A stretch of 64,000 bases of DNA from Pannonibacter anstelovis (GCF_036881715.1 NZ_JBAKBF010000003.1:124001-188000); one strand, 5' to 3'. Shown: positions 25,371 to 33,958, counted from the first letter of the stretch. The notes: generated by a model not told the origin, from the sequence alone. Translations and numbers: made by a program.

Positions 25371-26675
25371 ATGACCAATTTTTCACCCCGGGAAATCGTC
25401 TCCGAACTGGACCGCTATATCGTCGGGCAGAAGGATGCCAAGCGCGCGGTGGCCATTGCCCTGCGCAACCGCTGGCGCCGCCAGCAGCTTGAAAGCCCGA
25501 TGCGCGAGGAGGTTCTGCCGAAGAACATTCTCATGATCGGACCAACCGGCGTTGGCAAGACCGAGATCGCCCGCCGCCTTGCCCGTCTCGCCAATGCGCC
25601 CTTCGTCAAGGTGGAAGCCACCAAGTTCACCGAGGTCGGCTATGTCGGCCGCGATGTGGAACAGATCGTCCGGGACCTTGTGGAGGCTGGCATCACGCTG
25701 GTGCGCGAGCTGCGCCGCGAGGAGGTGAAGGCCAAGGCCCATGTGCTGGCGGAAGAGCGGGTGCTCGATGCCCTCGTCGGCAGCAACGCCAGCCCGGCCA
25801 CGCGTGACAGTTTCCGCAAGAAGCTGCGCGAGGGCGATCTTGATGACAAGGAAATCGAGATCCAGGTCCGCGCCCAGCCGCAGATGCCCAGCTTCGAACT
25901 GCCCGGCATGCCCGGCGCCAGCGTTGGTGTCATGAACCTCTCCGACATGCTGGGCAAGGCCCTTGGCGGCCAGACCAAACCGCGCCGGGTGACGGTGAAG
26001 GAATCGCACGACATCCTCATCACCGAGGAATCCGACAAGCTTCTGGACGAGGAAAAGGTCGTGCGCGAGGCCGTAAGCCTCGTAGAGAATTCCGGTATCG
26101 TCTTCCTCGACGAGATCGACAAGATCTGCGCCCGCGATGGCCGCACCGGAGGGGATGTGTCCCGCGAAGGCGTGCAGCGTGACCTGCTGCCGCTGATCGA
26201 GGGTACGGTGGTGTCCACCAAGCATGGGCCCGTGAAGACCGACCACATCCTCTTCATCGCCTCGGGCGCCTTCCATGTGGCCAAGCCTTCCGATCTTCTG
26301 CCGGAGCTCCAGGGCCGCCTGCCGATCCGCGTCGAGCTGAAGGCGCTGACGCAGGAGGACTTCCGCGCCATCCTGACCGAGCCGGAAGCCAGCCTCATCA
26401 AGCAATATGTGGCGCTGCTGGGCACCGAAGGGGTGGAATTGAGCTTCGCCGATGACGCGATTGACGAGATCGCCACCATCGCGGTTGATCTCAACTCCAG
26501 CGTCGAGAACATCGGCGCCCGGCGCCTGCAGACTGTGATGGAGCGCATTCTGGACGAAGTGTCCTTCACCGCACCGGACAAGTCCGGCAGCAAGGTGGAG
26601 ATCACGGCGGACTTCGTGCGCAGCAACATTGGTGAGCTGGCCAAGAATGTCGACCTGTCCCGCTTCATCCTCTGA
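25371..26675 (+). CDS. hslU: HslU (ClpY), ATPase subunit of the HslUV protease
   Basis: AAA+ unfoldase of 434 residues. It starts TNFSPREIVSELDRYIVGQ, with Walker A GPTGVGKTE (about 57-65), the pore loop EVGYVGRDVEQIVRDL, the intermediate domain (about 110-235), Walker B IVFLDEIDKI near 242 and a sensor-2 arginine in NIGARRLQTVMERILDE. The C-terminal LSRFIL inserts into HslV and activates it. Substrates in the cytoplasm are unfolded and fed to HslV. Confidence 0.98.
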   Translation: MTNFSPREIVSELDRYIVGQKDAKRAVAIALRNRWRRQQLESPMREEVLPKNILMIGPTGVGKTEIARRLARLANAPFVKVEATKFTEVGYVGRDVEQIVRDLVEAGITLVRELRREEVKAKAHVLAEERVLDALVGSNASPATRDSFRKKLREGDLDDKEIEIQVRAQPQMPSFELPGMPGASVGVMNLSDMLGKALGGQTKPRRVTVKESHDILITEESDKLLDEEKVVREAVSLVENSGIVFLDEIDKICARDGRTGGDVSREGVQRDLLPLIEGTVVSTKHGPVKTDHILFIASGAFHVAKPSDLLPELQGRLPIRVELKALTQEDFRAILTEPEASLIKQYVALLGTEGVELSFADDAIDEIATIAVDLNSSVENIGARRLQTVMERILDEVSFTAPDKSGSKVEITADFVRSNIGELAKNVDLSRFIL

Positions 26676-26768
26676 AGCCGCAGCGATGCTTCACAACTTT
26701 TCCGTCATGCACAGGCACGGCCATTTGCCGCGCTTGCAGGCGGAACGGCCAAGTGGCAGCATGCGGCC

Positions 26769-27263
26769 ATGGTAGCGATCCGCAAAAGCTTTGAAGAAGG
26801 GCACAGGCGCAAGTTTCTGGTGGTCGTGGACGACACACCGGAATGCGACCGTGCCATCATTTACGCCGCAAAACGCGCCGCCCGCACGGGCGGCGTGGTC
26901 ACCCTCCTCTTCGTGATTGCCCCCGGCGATTTCCAGCACTGGCTGGGCGTCGAGGACATCATGCGCGCCGAAGCGCAGGAAGAGGCGGAGAAGACCCTCG
27001 CCAGAGCCGCAGGCCGGGCCCGGGCTGTCGCCCGCACCGAGCCGGAGCTGGTCATCCGCGAGGGGAACAAGTCCGACGAGATCGTCAAGCTGATCGAATC
27101 CGACGACGACATCGCCATTCTGGTGCTGGCGGCCGGCATGAGTTCGGAAGGCCCCGGCCCGCTGGTCACCTCAATCGCCGGCAAGGCAGCCGGCAATTTC
27201 CCGATCCCCGTCACCATCGTGCCGGGCAATCTGGGTGATGACGAGATCGCCGCCCTTGCATGA
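26769..27263 (+). CDS. universal stress protein (UspA family)
   Basis: 164 residues with the Rossmann-like UspA fold: KFLVVVDDTPECDRAIIYAA at the N terminus and a C-terminal VTIVPG strand. The ATP-loop pattern GxxGx9G(S/T) is not clean (AGMSSEGPGPLVTS), so nucleotide binding is uncertain. Comparable single-domain proteins occur upstream of nfu genes in alphaproteobacteria. Function beyond stress association unknown. Confidence 0.85.
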   Translation: MVAIRKSFEEGHRRKFLVVVDDTPECDRAIIYAAKRAARTGGVVTLLFVIAPGDFQHWLGVEDIMRAEAQEEAEKTLARAAGRARAVARTEPELVIREGNKSDEIVKLIESDDDIAILVLAAGMSSEGPGPLVTSIAGKAAGNFPIPVTIVPGNLGDDEIAALA

Positions 27264-27309
27264 GGGCGGCAGAAGCGCCAATTCTTCTGCCGGACGCGCG
27301 CGGATGTGC

Positions 27310-27337
27310 TTGACCTGTGGTCAAATGCACCTAAGTA
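27310..27337 (+). promoter_or_regulatory. promoter with overlapping palindromic operator upstream of nfu
   Basis: The perfect palindrome TTGACCTGTGGTCAA (27310-27324) contains a good -35 (TTGACC), with TAAGTA 16 bases on as -10. A palindrome over the -35 suggests repression. The TGA...TCA ends recall Rrf2-type (RirA/IscR) sites, but spacing is 7 rather than the RirA 9, so the regulator is unassigned. Confidence 0.55.
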
Positions 27338-27429
27338 GTTTATAAAGATTCCAATCTGGGGCGCGTCCGGCAAGCCGTTACCGCCAGTCGAAGAGACCTT
27401 GCCCCGACGATCGACTGAGGATCAGACCC

Positions 27430-27993
27430 ATGTTCATCCAGACCGAGGCAACCCCGAATCCCTCGACCCTTAAGTTCCTGCCCGGGCGTGTCGTGCTGCC
27501 GGAAGGCACGCATGATTTCCGCTCGGCCCATGACGCTGCCGCCTCGCCGCTGGCGCAGCGCCTGTTCGACGTGCCGGGCGTTTCGGCCGTGTTCTTCGGC
27601 CATGACTTCATCACCGTCACCAAGGACGACACCGACTGGCAGCACATGAAGCCCGCCATTCTGGGCGCGATCATGGAGCAGTTCATGTCCGGCCAGCCGG
27701 TCATGCAGATGGCTGGCAACACGGATGACGGTGTGGACGGCGAGGAGTTCTTCGACGCCGCCGACGAAGAGACCGTCACCGTGATCAAGGACCTGATCGA
27801 GACCCGCGTGCGCCCGGCTGTGGCACAGGACGGCGGTGACATCACCTTCAAGGGCTTCAAGGAAGGTATCGTCTACCTGTCCATGCGCGGCGCCTGCGCC
27901 GGCTGCCCCTCCTCCACCGCGACATTGAAGCACGGCATCCAGAACCTGCTGCGGCATTTCGTGCCCGAAGTCGAAGAAGTCCGCGCTCTGTAA
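27430..27993 (+). CDS. Nfu-type iron-sulfur cluster carrier protein
   Basis: 187 residues. An Nfu N-terminal domain (FIQTEATPNPSTLKFLPG) is joined to a NifU C-terminal domain (DLIETRVRPAVAQDGGDITF ...) with the cluster-binding CAGC at residues 156-159. It is the bacterial counterpart of mitochondrial NFU1, passing [4Fe-4S] clusters to late acceptors such as lipoyl synthase and aconitase. ATG 27430 is the only start that keeps the domain. A palindromic operator upstream may tie it to iron or Fe-S status (inference). Terminator follows. Confidence 0.95.
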   Translation: MFIQTEATPNPSTLKFLPGRVVLPEGTHDFRSAHDAAASPLAQRLFDVPGVSAVFFGHDFITVTKDDTDWQHMKPAILGAIMEQFMSGQPVMQMAGNTDDGVDGEEFFDAADEETVTVIKDLIETRVRPAVAQDGGDITFKGFKEGIVYLSMRGACAGCPSSTATLKHGIQNLLRHFVPEVEEVRAL

Positions 27994-28044
27994 GCCGGTT
28001 CACCGAAAGCCGCTCTCGACAAGCGCGGTTCGTGCCACTACAGC

Positions 28045-28081
28045 AATCCGGATGCAGCAGCCGCTGCATCCGGATTTTCTT
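28045..28081 (+). terminator. Rho-independent terminator of nfu
   Basis: AATCCGGATGCAGC, loop AGCC, GCTGCATCCGGATT and then TTCTTT. A 14-bp perfect stem. Confidence 0.9.
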
Positions 28082-28139
28082 TAAGCCGCACCCCGGTCCG
28101 GTGCCGCTCCAGTAAGCCTTGCGGAGGCCGGGACAGGCG

Positions 28140-28820
28140 ATGACCCGACTGCTTGCCATCGATACGGCCCAGGCCAATTGCGCGGTTGCCGTGCTGACGC
28201 TGACAGACGGCGGCGAAACGCTGGTGTCCCGCAGCGAGGCCATCGGCCGGGGCCATGCGGAAGCCTTGATGCCGATGATCGAGGCGGTGATGGGCGAAGC
28301 GGGCGTCACCTTTGCGGATCTTGACCGGATTGCCGTCACCTGCGGCCCCGGCAGCTTTACCGGGCTGCGGGTGGGTCTGTCCGTTGCCCGCGGCTTTGCG
28401 CTGGTGCGGCAGATCCCGGCCATCGGCATTTCCGTCCTCGACGGCCTTGCTGCCGAGGCCTGGGCAGAGGCGGAAGGCCGGCCCGTTCTGGCCGTCCTGG
28501 AAGCCCGCGAAGACGAAATCTACGCTGCCTTTTATGATGAAACGGGCCGCCCGGCAGGAGAGCCGGAGGTCGCCTTGCGGCAAGATCTGGCGGCCCGCAT
28601 CACGCCGGACATGGTGCTGACCGGTTCGGCAGCACCTGCGTTGGCGGATGCCTGCGGCCTTGCCGGGGTGAAGGTGCACGGTACGGCCACTGTGCCGGAT
28701 ATTGCCACGGTGGCACGGCTGGGGGCGGCGGCGCAGGCAACCGGCCTGCCGCCAGTGCCGCTTTATCTGCGCCCGCCGGACGCCAAGCCGCAGCTCAAAG
28801 GGAGGATCGAGCGGATATGA
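28140..28820 (+). CDS. tsaB: tRNA t6A biosynthesis protein TsaB (YeaZ)
   Basis: 226 residues of the ASKHA fold, starting MTRLLAIDTAQANCAVAV, with GPGSFTGLRVGLSVARG near 70-86. Partner of TsaD in making N6-threonylcarbamoyladenosine at position 37 of ANN-decoding tRNAs; itself not catalytic. The start at 28140 follows a GGAGG site by about 13 bases; a start at 28119 would precede it. ATGA overlap with rimI, the classical tsaB-rimI pair. Confidence 0.94.
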   Translation: MTRLLAIDTAQANCAVAVLTLTDGGETLVSRSEAIGRGHAEALMPMIEAVMGEAGVTFADLDRIAVTCGPGSFTGLRVGLSVARGFALVRQIPAIGISVLDGLAAEAWAEAEGRPVLAVLEAREDEIYAAFYDETGRPAGEPEVALRQDLAARITPDMVLTGSAAPALADACGLAGVKVHGTATVPDIATVARLGAAAQATGLPPVPLYLRPPDAKPQLKGRIERI

Positions 28821-29305
28821 GTTTCTGGTGGTTCTGGTCTGCCCCGCCCGTGATTGAGCCCGTCGAAGACGAGGATCTTCCGCGCCTTGCGGATATCCAC
28901 GCCAAATCCTTTGCCCATGGATGGGACGAGGATGAACTGGCGCGCCTGCGCTCGCAGGACGGAGTTCTGATGCTGCTTGCCCGCCGCGCCAGCCCTTATG
29001 GCACGCGTACGCCTGTCGGCTTCGTCATCATGCGGCAGGTGGCGGACGAGGCAGAGGTGCTGACGCTGGCCGTTGATCCGCGCCAGCGCGGGCGTGGCGT
29101 CGCCAAGCGTCTGATGCAGGAAGCGATGTTCCGCCTTTATGGCGAGCGCTGCGCCAGTGTCTTTCTGGAGGTGGATGCCGCCAATGACGCTGCCCTGCAT
29201 CTTTACCGGAGCCTCCGGTTCCAGCAGGTGGGCGAGCGCAAGGGCTATTACCGGCAGAGCGAGAAAGACGGGACTGCGCTTGTCATGCGCGCCGATCTTG
29301 GCTAA
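28817..29305 (+). CDS. rimI: ribosomal protein S18-alanine N-acetyltransferase
   Basis: GNAT-fold acetyltransferase of 162 residues. The acetyl-CoA motif A is LAVDPRQRGRGVAKRLMQEA and motif B includes LEVDAANDAALHLYRSLRF. RimI acetylates the N-terminal alanine of S18. The N terminus is unusually Trp-rich (SFWWFW). Overlaps tsaB by ATGA. Other GNAT substrates cannot be excluded, but the gene pairing is diagnostic. Confidence 0.92.
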   Translation: MSFWWFWSAPPVIEPVEDEDLPRLADIHAKSFAHGWDEDELARLRSQDGVLMLLARRASPYGTRTPVGFVIMRQVADEAEVLTLAVDPRQRGRGVAKRLMQEAMFRLYGERCASVFLEVDAANDAALHLYRSLRFQQVGERKGYYRQSEKDGTALVMRADLG

Positions 29306-29346
29306 TCGCTCAAGACAGGGTTCAACGCGGATGGAAGGGGTCAGGC

Positions 29347-29799
29347 ATGTCCGGTGACCGGCAAAACTCGCTTGCCGATCAGTGCATCGCCAAAGGCATG
29401 CGCATGACGGAGCAGCGCCGCATCATCGCCTCTGTCATCGAGGAGGCGACGGACCATCCGGATGTGGAGGAGCTCTACCGCCGGGCATCTGCGCTTGATG
29501 CCCGCATTTCCATCTCCACAGTCTACCGCACCGTGAAGCTGTTCGAGGATGCTGGCATCATCGAACGGCATGATTTCCGCGACGGGCGCTCGCGCTACGA
29601 GACCGTACCGGACGAGCATCACGACCATCTGATCGACTTGCGCAATGGCACGGTGATCGAATTCCGCAGTGAGGAAATCGAGGCGCTGCAGGAACTGATT
29701 GCCAAGCGGCTCGGCTACCGGCTGGTGGACCACCGGCTGGAGCTTTACTGTGTGCCGCTGGCGCCTAAGTCCCCGGAGGGCGGCGATGCAGCAGAGTAA
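29347..29799 (+). CDS. Fur-family metal regulator, Mur/Fur-like
   Basis: 150 residues: a winged-helix DNA-binding domain (MTEQRRIIASVIEEA ... ISISTVYRTVKLFEDAGIIE) and a dimerisation/metal domain with EHHDHLIDLRNGTVIEF near residue 90. E. coli Fur has HHDHLICLDCG here; both structural zinc cysteines are absent. This is typical of the alphaproteobacterial Fur/Mur group, which mostly senses manganese while iron control is left to Irr/RirA. No other Cys pair is present. Overlaps plsC by 14 bases. Confidence 0.92.
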   Translation: MSGDRQNSLADQCIAKGMRMTEQRRIIASVIEEATDHPDVEELYRRASALDARISISTVYRTVKLFEDAGIIERHDFRDGRSRYETVPDEHHDHLIDLRNGTVIEFRSEEIEALQELIAKRLGYRLVDHRLELYCVPLAPKSPEGGDAAE

Positions 29800-30622
29800 G
29801 GCGGTCTGCGTCATCTTTCTGCTGACTATCGTATCCCTCATCCTCATTCCGCTGCAGTGGCTGGCGATGAAAGCCGGACATCCGGTGCAGCGGCAGCTTC
29901 CGTATCTGTGGCATCGCATTGCCACAAGGCTGGTGGGCATCCGCATCACGCAGAAGGGCAAGCCCGCCACTCACCGGCCGCTGCTGATCGTGGCCAATCA
30001 TGCCTCCTGGGTAGACATCACCGTTCTGGGCGCCGTGATGCCGCTGTCCTTCATCGCCAAGTCGGAGGTGGAGGGCTGGCCCGTCTTCGGGCTTTTCGCC
30101 AAGCTTCAGCGCACGGTTTTCGTCAACCGCACACGCCGGACCGAGACCGGCGCTGTCGCCAGCCAGATTGCCGGGCGCATGGCCAGCGGCGATGCCATGG
30201 TGCTGTTTGCCGAAGGCACCTCCAACGACGGCAACCGGGTTCTGCCTTTCCGCTCGGCCCTTCTGGGCGCGGCCACCAAGGCGCTGGAAAATGGTGCGCC
30301 CGTTCAGGTGCAGCCGCTGTCCATTGTCTATGCGCGCCAGCACGGCATCCCGCTGGACCGGCGCACCCGTGCGCGCATCGCCTGGTATGGCGACATGGAG
30401 CTGGGCGGGCACCTGTGGGGCGTGTTCTGCAATGGCGCCATTGATGTGGAGCTGACCTGGGGCGAGCCGGTGGAAGTGAGCCCCGGAACCGACCGCAAGG
30501 CCCTGACCGCACGCCTTCACGCCGATGTGGAGCGCATGACCATTACCGGGCTGACAGGCCGCGAGCCGCTGGATCCGGAGGCAGGTGAAGCTGAAGTTCA
30601 GGCCAGCGAAGCAACACAATGA
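29786..30622 (+). CDS. plsC: 1-acylglycerol-3-phosphate O-acyltransferase (PlsC type)
   Basis: 278 residues with an N-terminal membrane helix (VCVIFLLTIVSLILIPLQW). The acyltransferase motifs are NHASWVD (H-x4-D, about 71-77) and FAEGTSND (EGTS, about 140-147). Transfers an acyl chain to lysophosphatidate or, in some alphaproteobacteria, to lyso-ornithine lipid (OlsA); sequence alone does not decide. ATG 29786 has GGAGGG 5 bases upstream and lies inside the end of the Fur-family gene, so the two are coupled. The C-terminal tail is acidic. Confidence 0.92.
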   Translation: MQQSKAVCVIFLLTIVSLILIPLQWLAMKAGHPVQRQLPYLWHRIATRLVGIRITQKGKPATHRPLLIVANHASWVDITVLGAVMPLSFIAKSEVEGWPVFGLFAKLQRTVFVNRTRRTETGAVASQIAGRMASGDAMVLFAEGTSNDGNRVLPFRSALLGAATKALENGAPVQVQPLSIVYARQHGIPLDRRTRARIAWYGDMELGGHLWGVFCNGAIDVELTWGEPVEVSPGTDRKALTARLHADVERMTITGLTGREPLDPEAGEAEVQASEATQ

Positions 30623-30688
30623 CGCCTCGCCTATTCTCATCGGGGGCAAAAGCGGCTAAAGCTGGCGGAAATCGAGGGTGGCCTCTCC

Positions 30689-30708
30689 TGTGACGGCAAA
30701 CCGTCACA
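30689..30708 (+). promoter_or_regulatory. palindrome just upstream of a TATATAT element before miaB
   Basis: TGTGACGGCAAACCGTCACA: 8-bp arms around CAAA, followed 8 bases later by CCTATATAT, a plausible -10. It may be an operator or, as RNA, a hairpin ending plsC transcription. CRP-like ends (TGTGA/TCACA) are spaced 10, not 6, so a CRP site is unlikely. Confidence 0.5.
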
Positions 30709-30778
30709 TGGCCCCTATATATCTGATCTGCGCGAGCCCGCGTGATGGCATTGACCGTCCGGGCGCCGTGAGGAGCTC

Positions 30779-32326
30779 ATGACCCAGCGTTCCAGCGAAC
30801 TGCATCCGGCCGCCCCGGCCCATTCCAAGGCCCATTCCCACACCAATGGCAGCCAGACGGCGGGCGGCGAAGGCTCTGACGAGGCTGTTGTCAGCCGGCG
30901 GGCGGAAGGCAGTGATCAGGACGGCATGAAGAAGGTCTTCGTGCGCACCTATGGCTGCCAGATGAATGTCTATGACAGCGACCGCATGGCCGATGTGCTG
31001 GGCCCGCAGGGCTACCGCACCACGGACAGCATGGATGACGCGGATCTGGTGATCCTGAACACCTGTCACATCCGCGAGAAGGCCGCGGAGAAGGTCTATT
31101 CCGAGCTTGGCCGCATCCGCAAGCTGAAGGACGAGCGCGGCCCCGGCGGCAAACCGCTGATGGTGGGCGTTGCCGGCTGCGTGGCGCAGGCGGAGGGGCA
31201 GGAAATCGCCCGCCGCGCGCCTGTTGTGGACATGGTCTTCGGCCCGCAGAGCTATCACCGCCTGCCGGACCTGATCGCCCGCGCCTCGCGCGGGGAAAGC
31301 GTGGTCGAAACCGAATTCGAAATCGAGGACAAATTCGAGCACCTGTCGAAGGAAGCGGCAAAGCCGGGTCTGAAGCGGGCCCCGTCTGCCTTCCTCACCG
31401 TGCAGGAAGGCTGCGACAAGTTCTGCACCTTCTGCGTCGTGCCCTATACGCGCGGCTCGGAAGTGTCGCGCCCGCTCACCCAGATCCTGCGCGAGGCGGA
31501 ACAGATGGCCGCACAGGGCGTGCGCGAGGTGACGCTGCTGGGCCAGAACGTCAACGCCTGGCATGGAGAGGGTCCGGACGGGAAGCCTCTCGGCCTTGGC
31601 TACCTGCTGCGGCGCCTTGCGGACATTCCGGGCCTCGACCGGCTGCGCTACACCACCAGCCACCCGCGTGACATGGACGACGAGCTGATCGCTGCGCACC
31701 GGGACCTGAAGGAAGTGATGCCCTATCTGCATCTGCCGGTGCAGTCTGGCTCCGACCGGATTCTGGCGGCAATGAACCGCCGCCATACGCGCGAGGATTA
31801 CTTCCGCCTCATCGGCCGCATCCGGGATGTGGCACCCGGCCTGGCGCTTTCGGGCGATTTCATTGTCGGCTTCCCCGGCGAGACGGATCAGGACTTTGCG
31901 GACACGCTGGATCTGGTGCGGCGCGTGGAATATGCCGCCTGCTTCTCCTTCAAATACAGCCAGCGCCCCGGCACGCCGGGGGCAACCATGGCAGATCAGG
32001 TACCAGAAGACGTGAAGACTGCCCGTCTGCTTGAGCTGCAGGCCTTGCTGGCCGAGCAGCAGCGCGCCTTCAACCGGTCCCGCATCGGCATGCGGATGGA
32101 CGTGCTGTTCGAAAAACCCGGGCGTATGCCGGGCCAGATCACCGGTAAGTCCCCCTGGCTGCAGCCGGTGCAGGTGGATGGGCCGCAGGATCTGATCGGC
32201 ACGATCCAAACCGTGGAAATTTACGACACGGGCTCCAATTCGCTGTTCGGACGGCTGATTGCAGGGCACACTGAGACTGCGCTCGATTTCCCGAGCCCTG
32301 CCAAGGAGGCGGCCATTGACGCGTGA
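30779..32326 (+). CDS. miaB: tRNA-2-methylthio-N6-dimethylallyladenosine synthase
   Basis: Radical-SAM methylthiotransferase of 515 residues that adds the 2-methylthio group to i6A37 of tRNA. The N-terminal UPF0004 domain holds the auxiliary-cluster cysteines (YGCQMN, NTCHIREK, AGCVAQ at about 60, 96 and 133). The radical-SAM triad is CDKFCTFC at about 212-219, and a C-terminal TRAM domain ends it. ATG 30779 has GAGGAG 5 bases upstream; this adds a polar 49-residue extension before MKKVFVRTYGC. An internal ATG at 30926 also has AGGA, so a short form is possible. phoH begins inside its end. Confidence 0.96.
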   Translation: MTQRSSELHPAAPAHSKAHSHTNGSQTAGGEGSDEAVVSRRAEGSDQDGMKKVFVRTYGCQMNVYDSDRMADVLGPQGYRTTDSMDDADLVILNTCHIREKAAEKVYSELGRIRKLKDERGPGGKPLMVGVAGCVAQAEGQEIARRAPVVDMVFGPQSYHRLPDLIARASRGESVVETEFEIEDKFEHLSKEAAKPGLKRAPSAFLTVQEGCDKFCTFCVVPYTRGSEVSRPLTQILREAEQMAAQGVREVTLLGQNVNAWHGEGPDGKPLGLGYLLRRLADIPGLDRLRYTTSHPRDMDDELIAAHRDLKEVMPYLHLPVQSGSDRILAAMNRRHTREDYFRLIGRIRDVAPGLALSGDFIVGFPGETDQDFADTLDLVRRVEYAACFSFKYSQRPGTPGATMADQVPEDVKTARLLELQALLAEQQRAFNRSRIGMRMDVLFEKPGRMPGQITGKSPWLQPVQVDGPQDLIGTIQTVEIYDTGSNSLFGRLIAGHTETALDFPSPAKEAAIDA

Positions 32327-33410
32327 CAGCCAGACTACGCTTCGCAAGCCCTCTGACCGGGGAGCAGTCCCCGCCTCTGACATGACCCATATTGTCCTTG
32401 CGTTCGAAGACAACAGGCTGATTGGTGATCTTTTCGGCCAGTTTGACCAGAACCTGGCCCTGATCGAACAGCGCCTTGGCGTCGATGCCATCGCCCGCGG
32501 CAATCAGGTGACACTGAAGGGCAAGCACCGCCAGTGCGAGCAGGCGCGCCACGCACTCGAATCACTTTATCAGCGCCTGCAGCAAGGCCACGAAATCCAT
32601 CCGGCCGACGTGGAAGGTGCGCTGCGCATGGCGGTTGCCGCCGACGCGCAGCTGCCCCTGCCGACGCTGGAGCCCCGCTCTCGGCTCTCCTTCGCCCAGA
32701 TCTCCACCCGCAAGAAGACCGTTGTTGCCCGCACGGCCGCACAGGACGCCTATATCCGCTCGATGGACCGGGCTGACCTCATTTTCGGCACCGGCCCCGC
32801 CGGTACGGGCAAGACCTTTCTTGCGGTGGCCTATGCCGCTGCCCTGATCGAGCGCGGTGATGCCTCGCGGCTGATCCTCTCCCGCCCGGCTGTGGAAGCG
32901 GGCGAGCGCCTCGGTTTTCTGCCGGGCGACATGAAGGAAAAGGTCGATCCCTATCTGCGCCCGCTCTATGACGCACTCTACGAGATGATGCCGCCGGAAA
33001 AGGTCGATCGCGGCCTTCAATCCGGCATGATCGAAGTGGCGCCGCTCGCCTTCATGCGCGGCCGCACGCTCTCGAACGCCGTGGTTCTGCTGGATGAAGC
33101 GCAGAACACCACGACGATGCAGATGAAGATGTTCCTCACCCGTCTGGGCGAGAACTCCAAGATGATTGTCACCGGTGACCCCAGCCAGATCGACTTGCCC
33201 ATGGGGCAAAAGTCGGGCCTGCGCGAGGCGCTGGAACTGCTGCCGGAGATCGAAGGCGTGGCCCACGTGCAGTTCACCGATGTGGACGTGGTACGCCACG
33301 AGCTGGTGGCCCGCATCGTGCGCGCCTATGACGACGCCAGCCGCGAAGAGCTGCAGGAGCGTGAGCGCCGGCATGCCCTGCGCGCTGCCGCCGCGCAGCA
33401 GCAGGAGTAA
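32316..33410 (+). CDS. phoH: PhoH-family ATPase (YbeZ type), TTG start
   Basis: 364-residue P-loop ATPase: an N-terminal KH-like part (about 20-110), Walker A GPAGTGKTFLAVAYA near 160-174, Walker B VVLLDEAQNTT. In E. coli YbeZ works with YbeY in rRNA processing and RNA decay. I place the start at TTG 32316 because AAGGAGG (32303-32309) stands 6 bases ahead. This overlaps miaB by 11 bases; the first in-frame ATG (32382) lacks a good site. The next gene is ybeY, 5 bases away. Confidence 0.93.
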   Translation: MTRDSQTTLRKPSDRGAVPASDMTHIVLAFEDNRLIGDLFGQFDQNLALIEQRLGVDAIARGNQVTLKGKHRQCEQARHALESLYQRLQQGHEIHPADVEGALRMAVAADAQLPLPTLEPRSRLSFAQISTRKKTVVARTAAQDAYIRSMDRADLIFGTGPAGTGKTFLAVAYAAALIERGDASRLILSRPAVEAGERLGFLPGDMKEKVDPYLRPLYDALYEMMPPEKVDRGLQSGMIEVAPLAFMRGRTLSNAVVLLDEAQNTTTMQMKMFLTRLGENSKMIVTGDPSQIDLPMGQKSGLREALELLPEIEGVAHVQFTDVDVVRHELVARIVRAYDDASREELQERERRHALRAAAAQQQE

Positions 33411-33415
33411 GCCCC

Positions 33416-33958
33416 GTGGCCCCTGCCCCTTCGTCCGCCAGCGCCCTGCCGGAAGATTTTCTGCTGGACCTCAGCATCGAATGTGACGGCTGGCCGGAAG
33501 AAGACGAACTGGAGGCCCTGAGCCTGCGCGCTGCGGAAGCCACTTTCCGCGTTGGCGGGCTCAAGGCCATGCCCGGCTCCGAGTTGTCGCTCCTTTTCGT
33601 CGATGATGCGCGTATCCGCGAGCTCAACGCCGAGTGGCGCAACAAGGACAAGGCCACGAATGTTCTCTCTTTCCCTGGCGGGGAAGAGATGAACGGGCTT
33701 TACGGCCCTCTGCTTGGTGATATCGTATTCGCGCTGGAAACAGTCTCGAGAGAGGCTGAAGAACAGGCTATTTCGTTTCAGGATCATTTTTTGCATCTAG
33801 TTGTGCACGGACTCCTTCATCTTTTCGGGTATGATCACCAGATGGAGGCTGAAGCCGAAGAGATGGAAGATCTTGAGCGGCGGATCCTTGCCAGCCTGGG
33901 CATTGCCGACCCCTATGCGGATGCGCCGCTTGTGGCGGACGGCCCGCAGGAGCCCTGA
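33416..33958 (+). CDS. ybeY: endoribonuclease/rRNA maturation factor YbeY, GTG start
   Basis: 180 residues with the zinc motif HGLLHLFGYDH (about 131-141), the metal site needed for 16S rRNA 3'-end processing and ribosome quality control. GTG 33416 follows AGGAG by about 9 bases and no upstream ATG exists after the phoH stop. The stretch 33721-33840, encoding the active-site region, is only 45% GC by my count, far below its surroundings, and uses codons such as TTG, CTA, GTT and CAT rare in this window. Tight spacing with phoH. Confidence 0.95.
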   Translation: MAPAPSSASALPEDFLLDLSIECDGWPEEDELEALSLRAAEATFRVGGLKAMPGSELSLLFVDDARIRELNAEWRNKDKATNVLSFPGGEEMNGLYGPLLGDIVFALETVSREAEEQAISFQDHFLHLVVHGLLHLFGYDHQMEAEAEEMEDLERRILASLGIADPYADAPLVADGPQEP

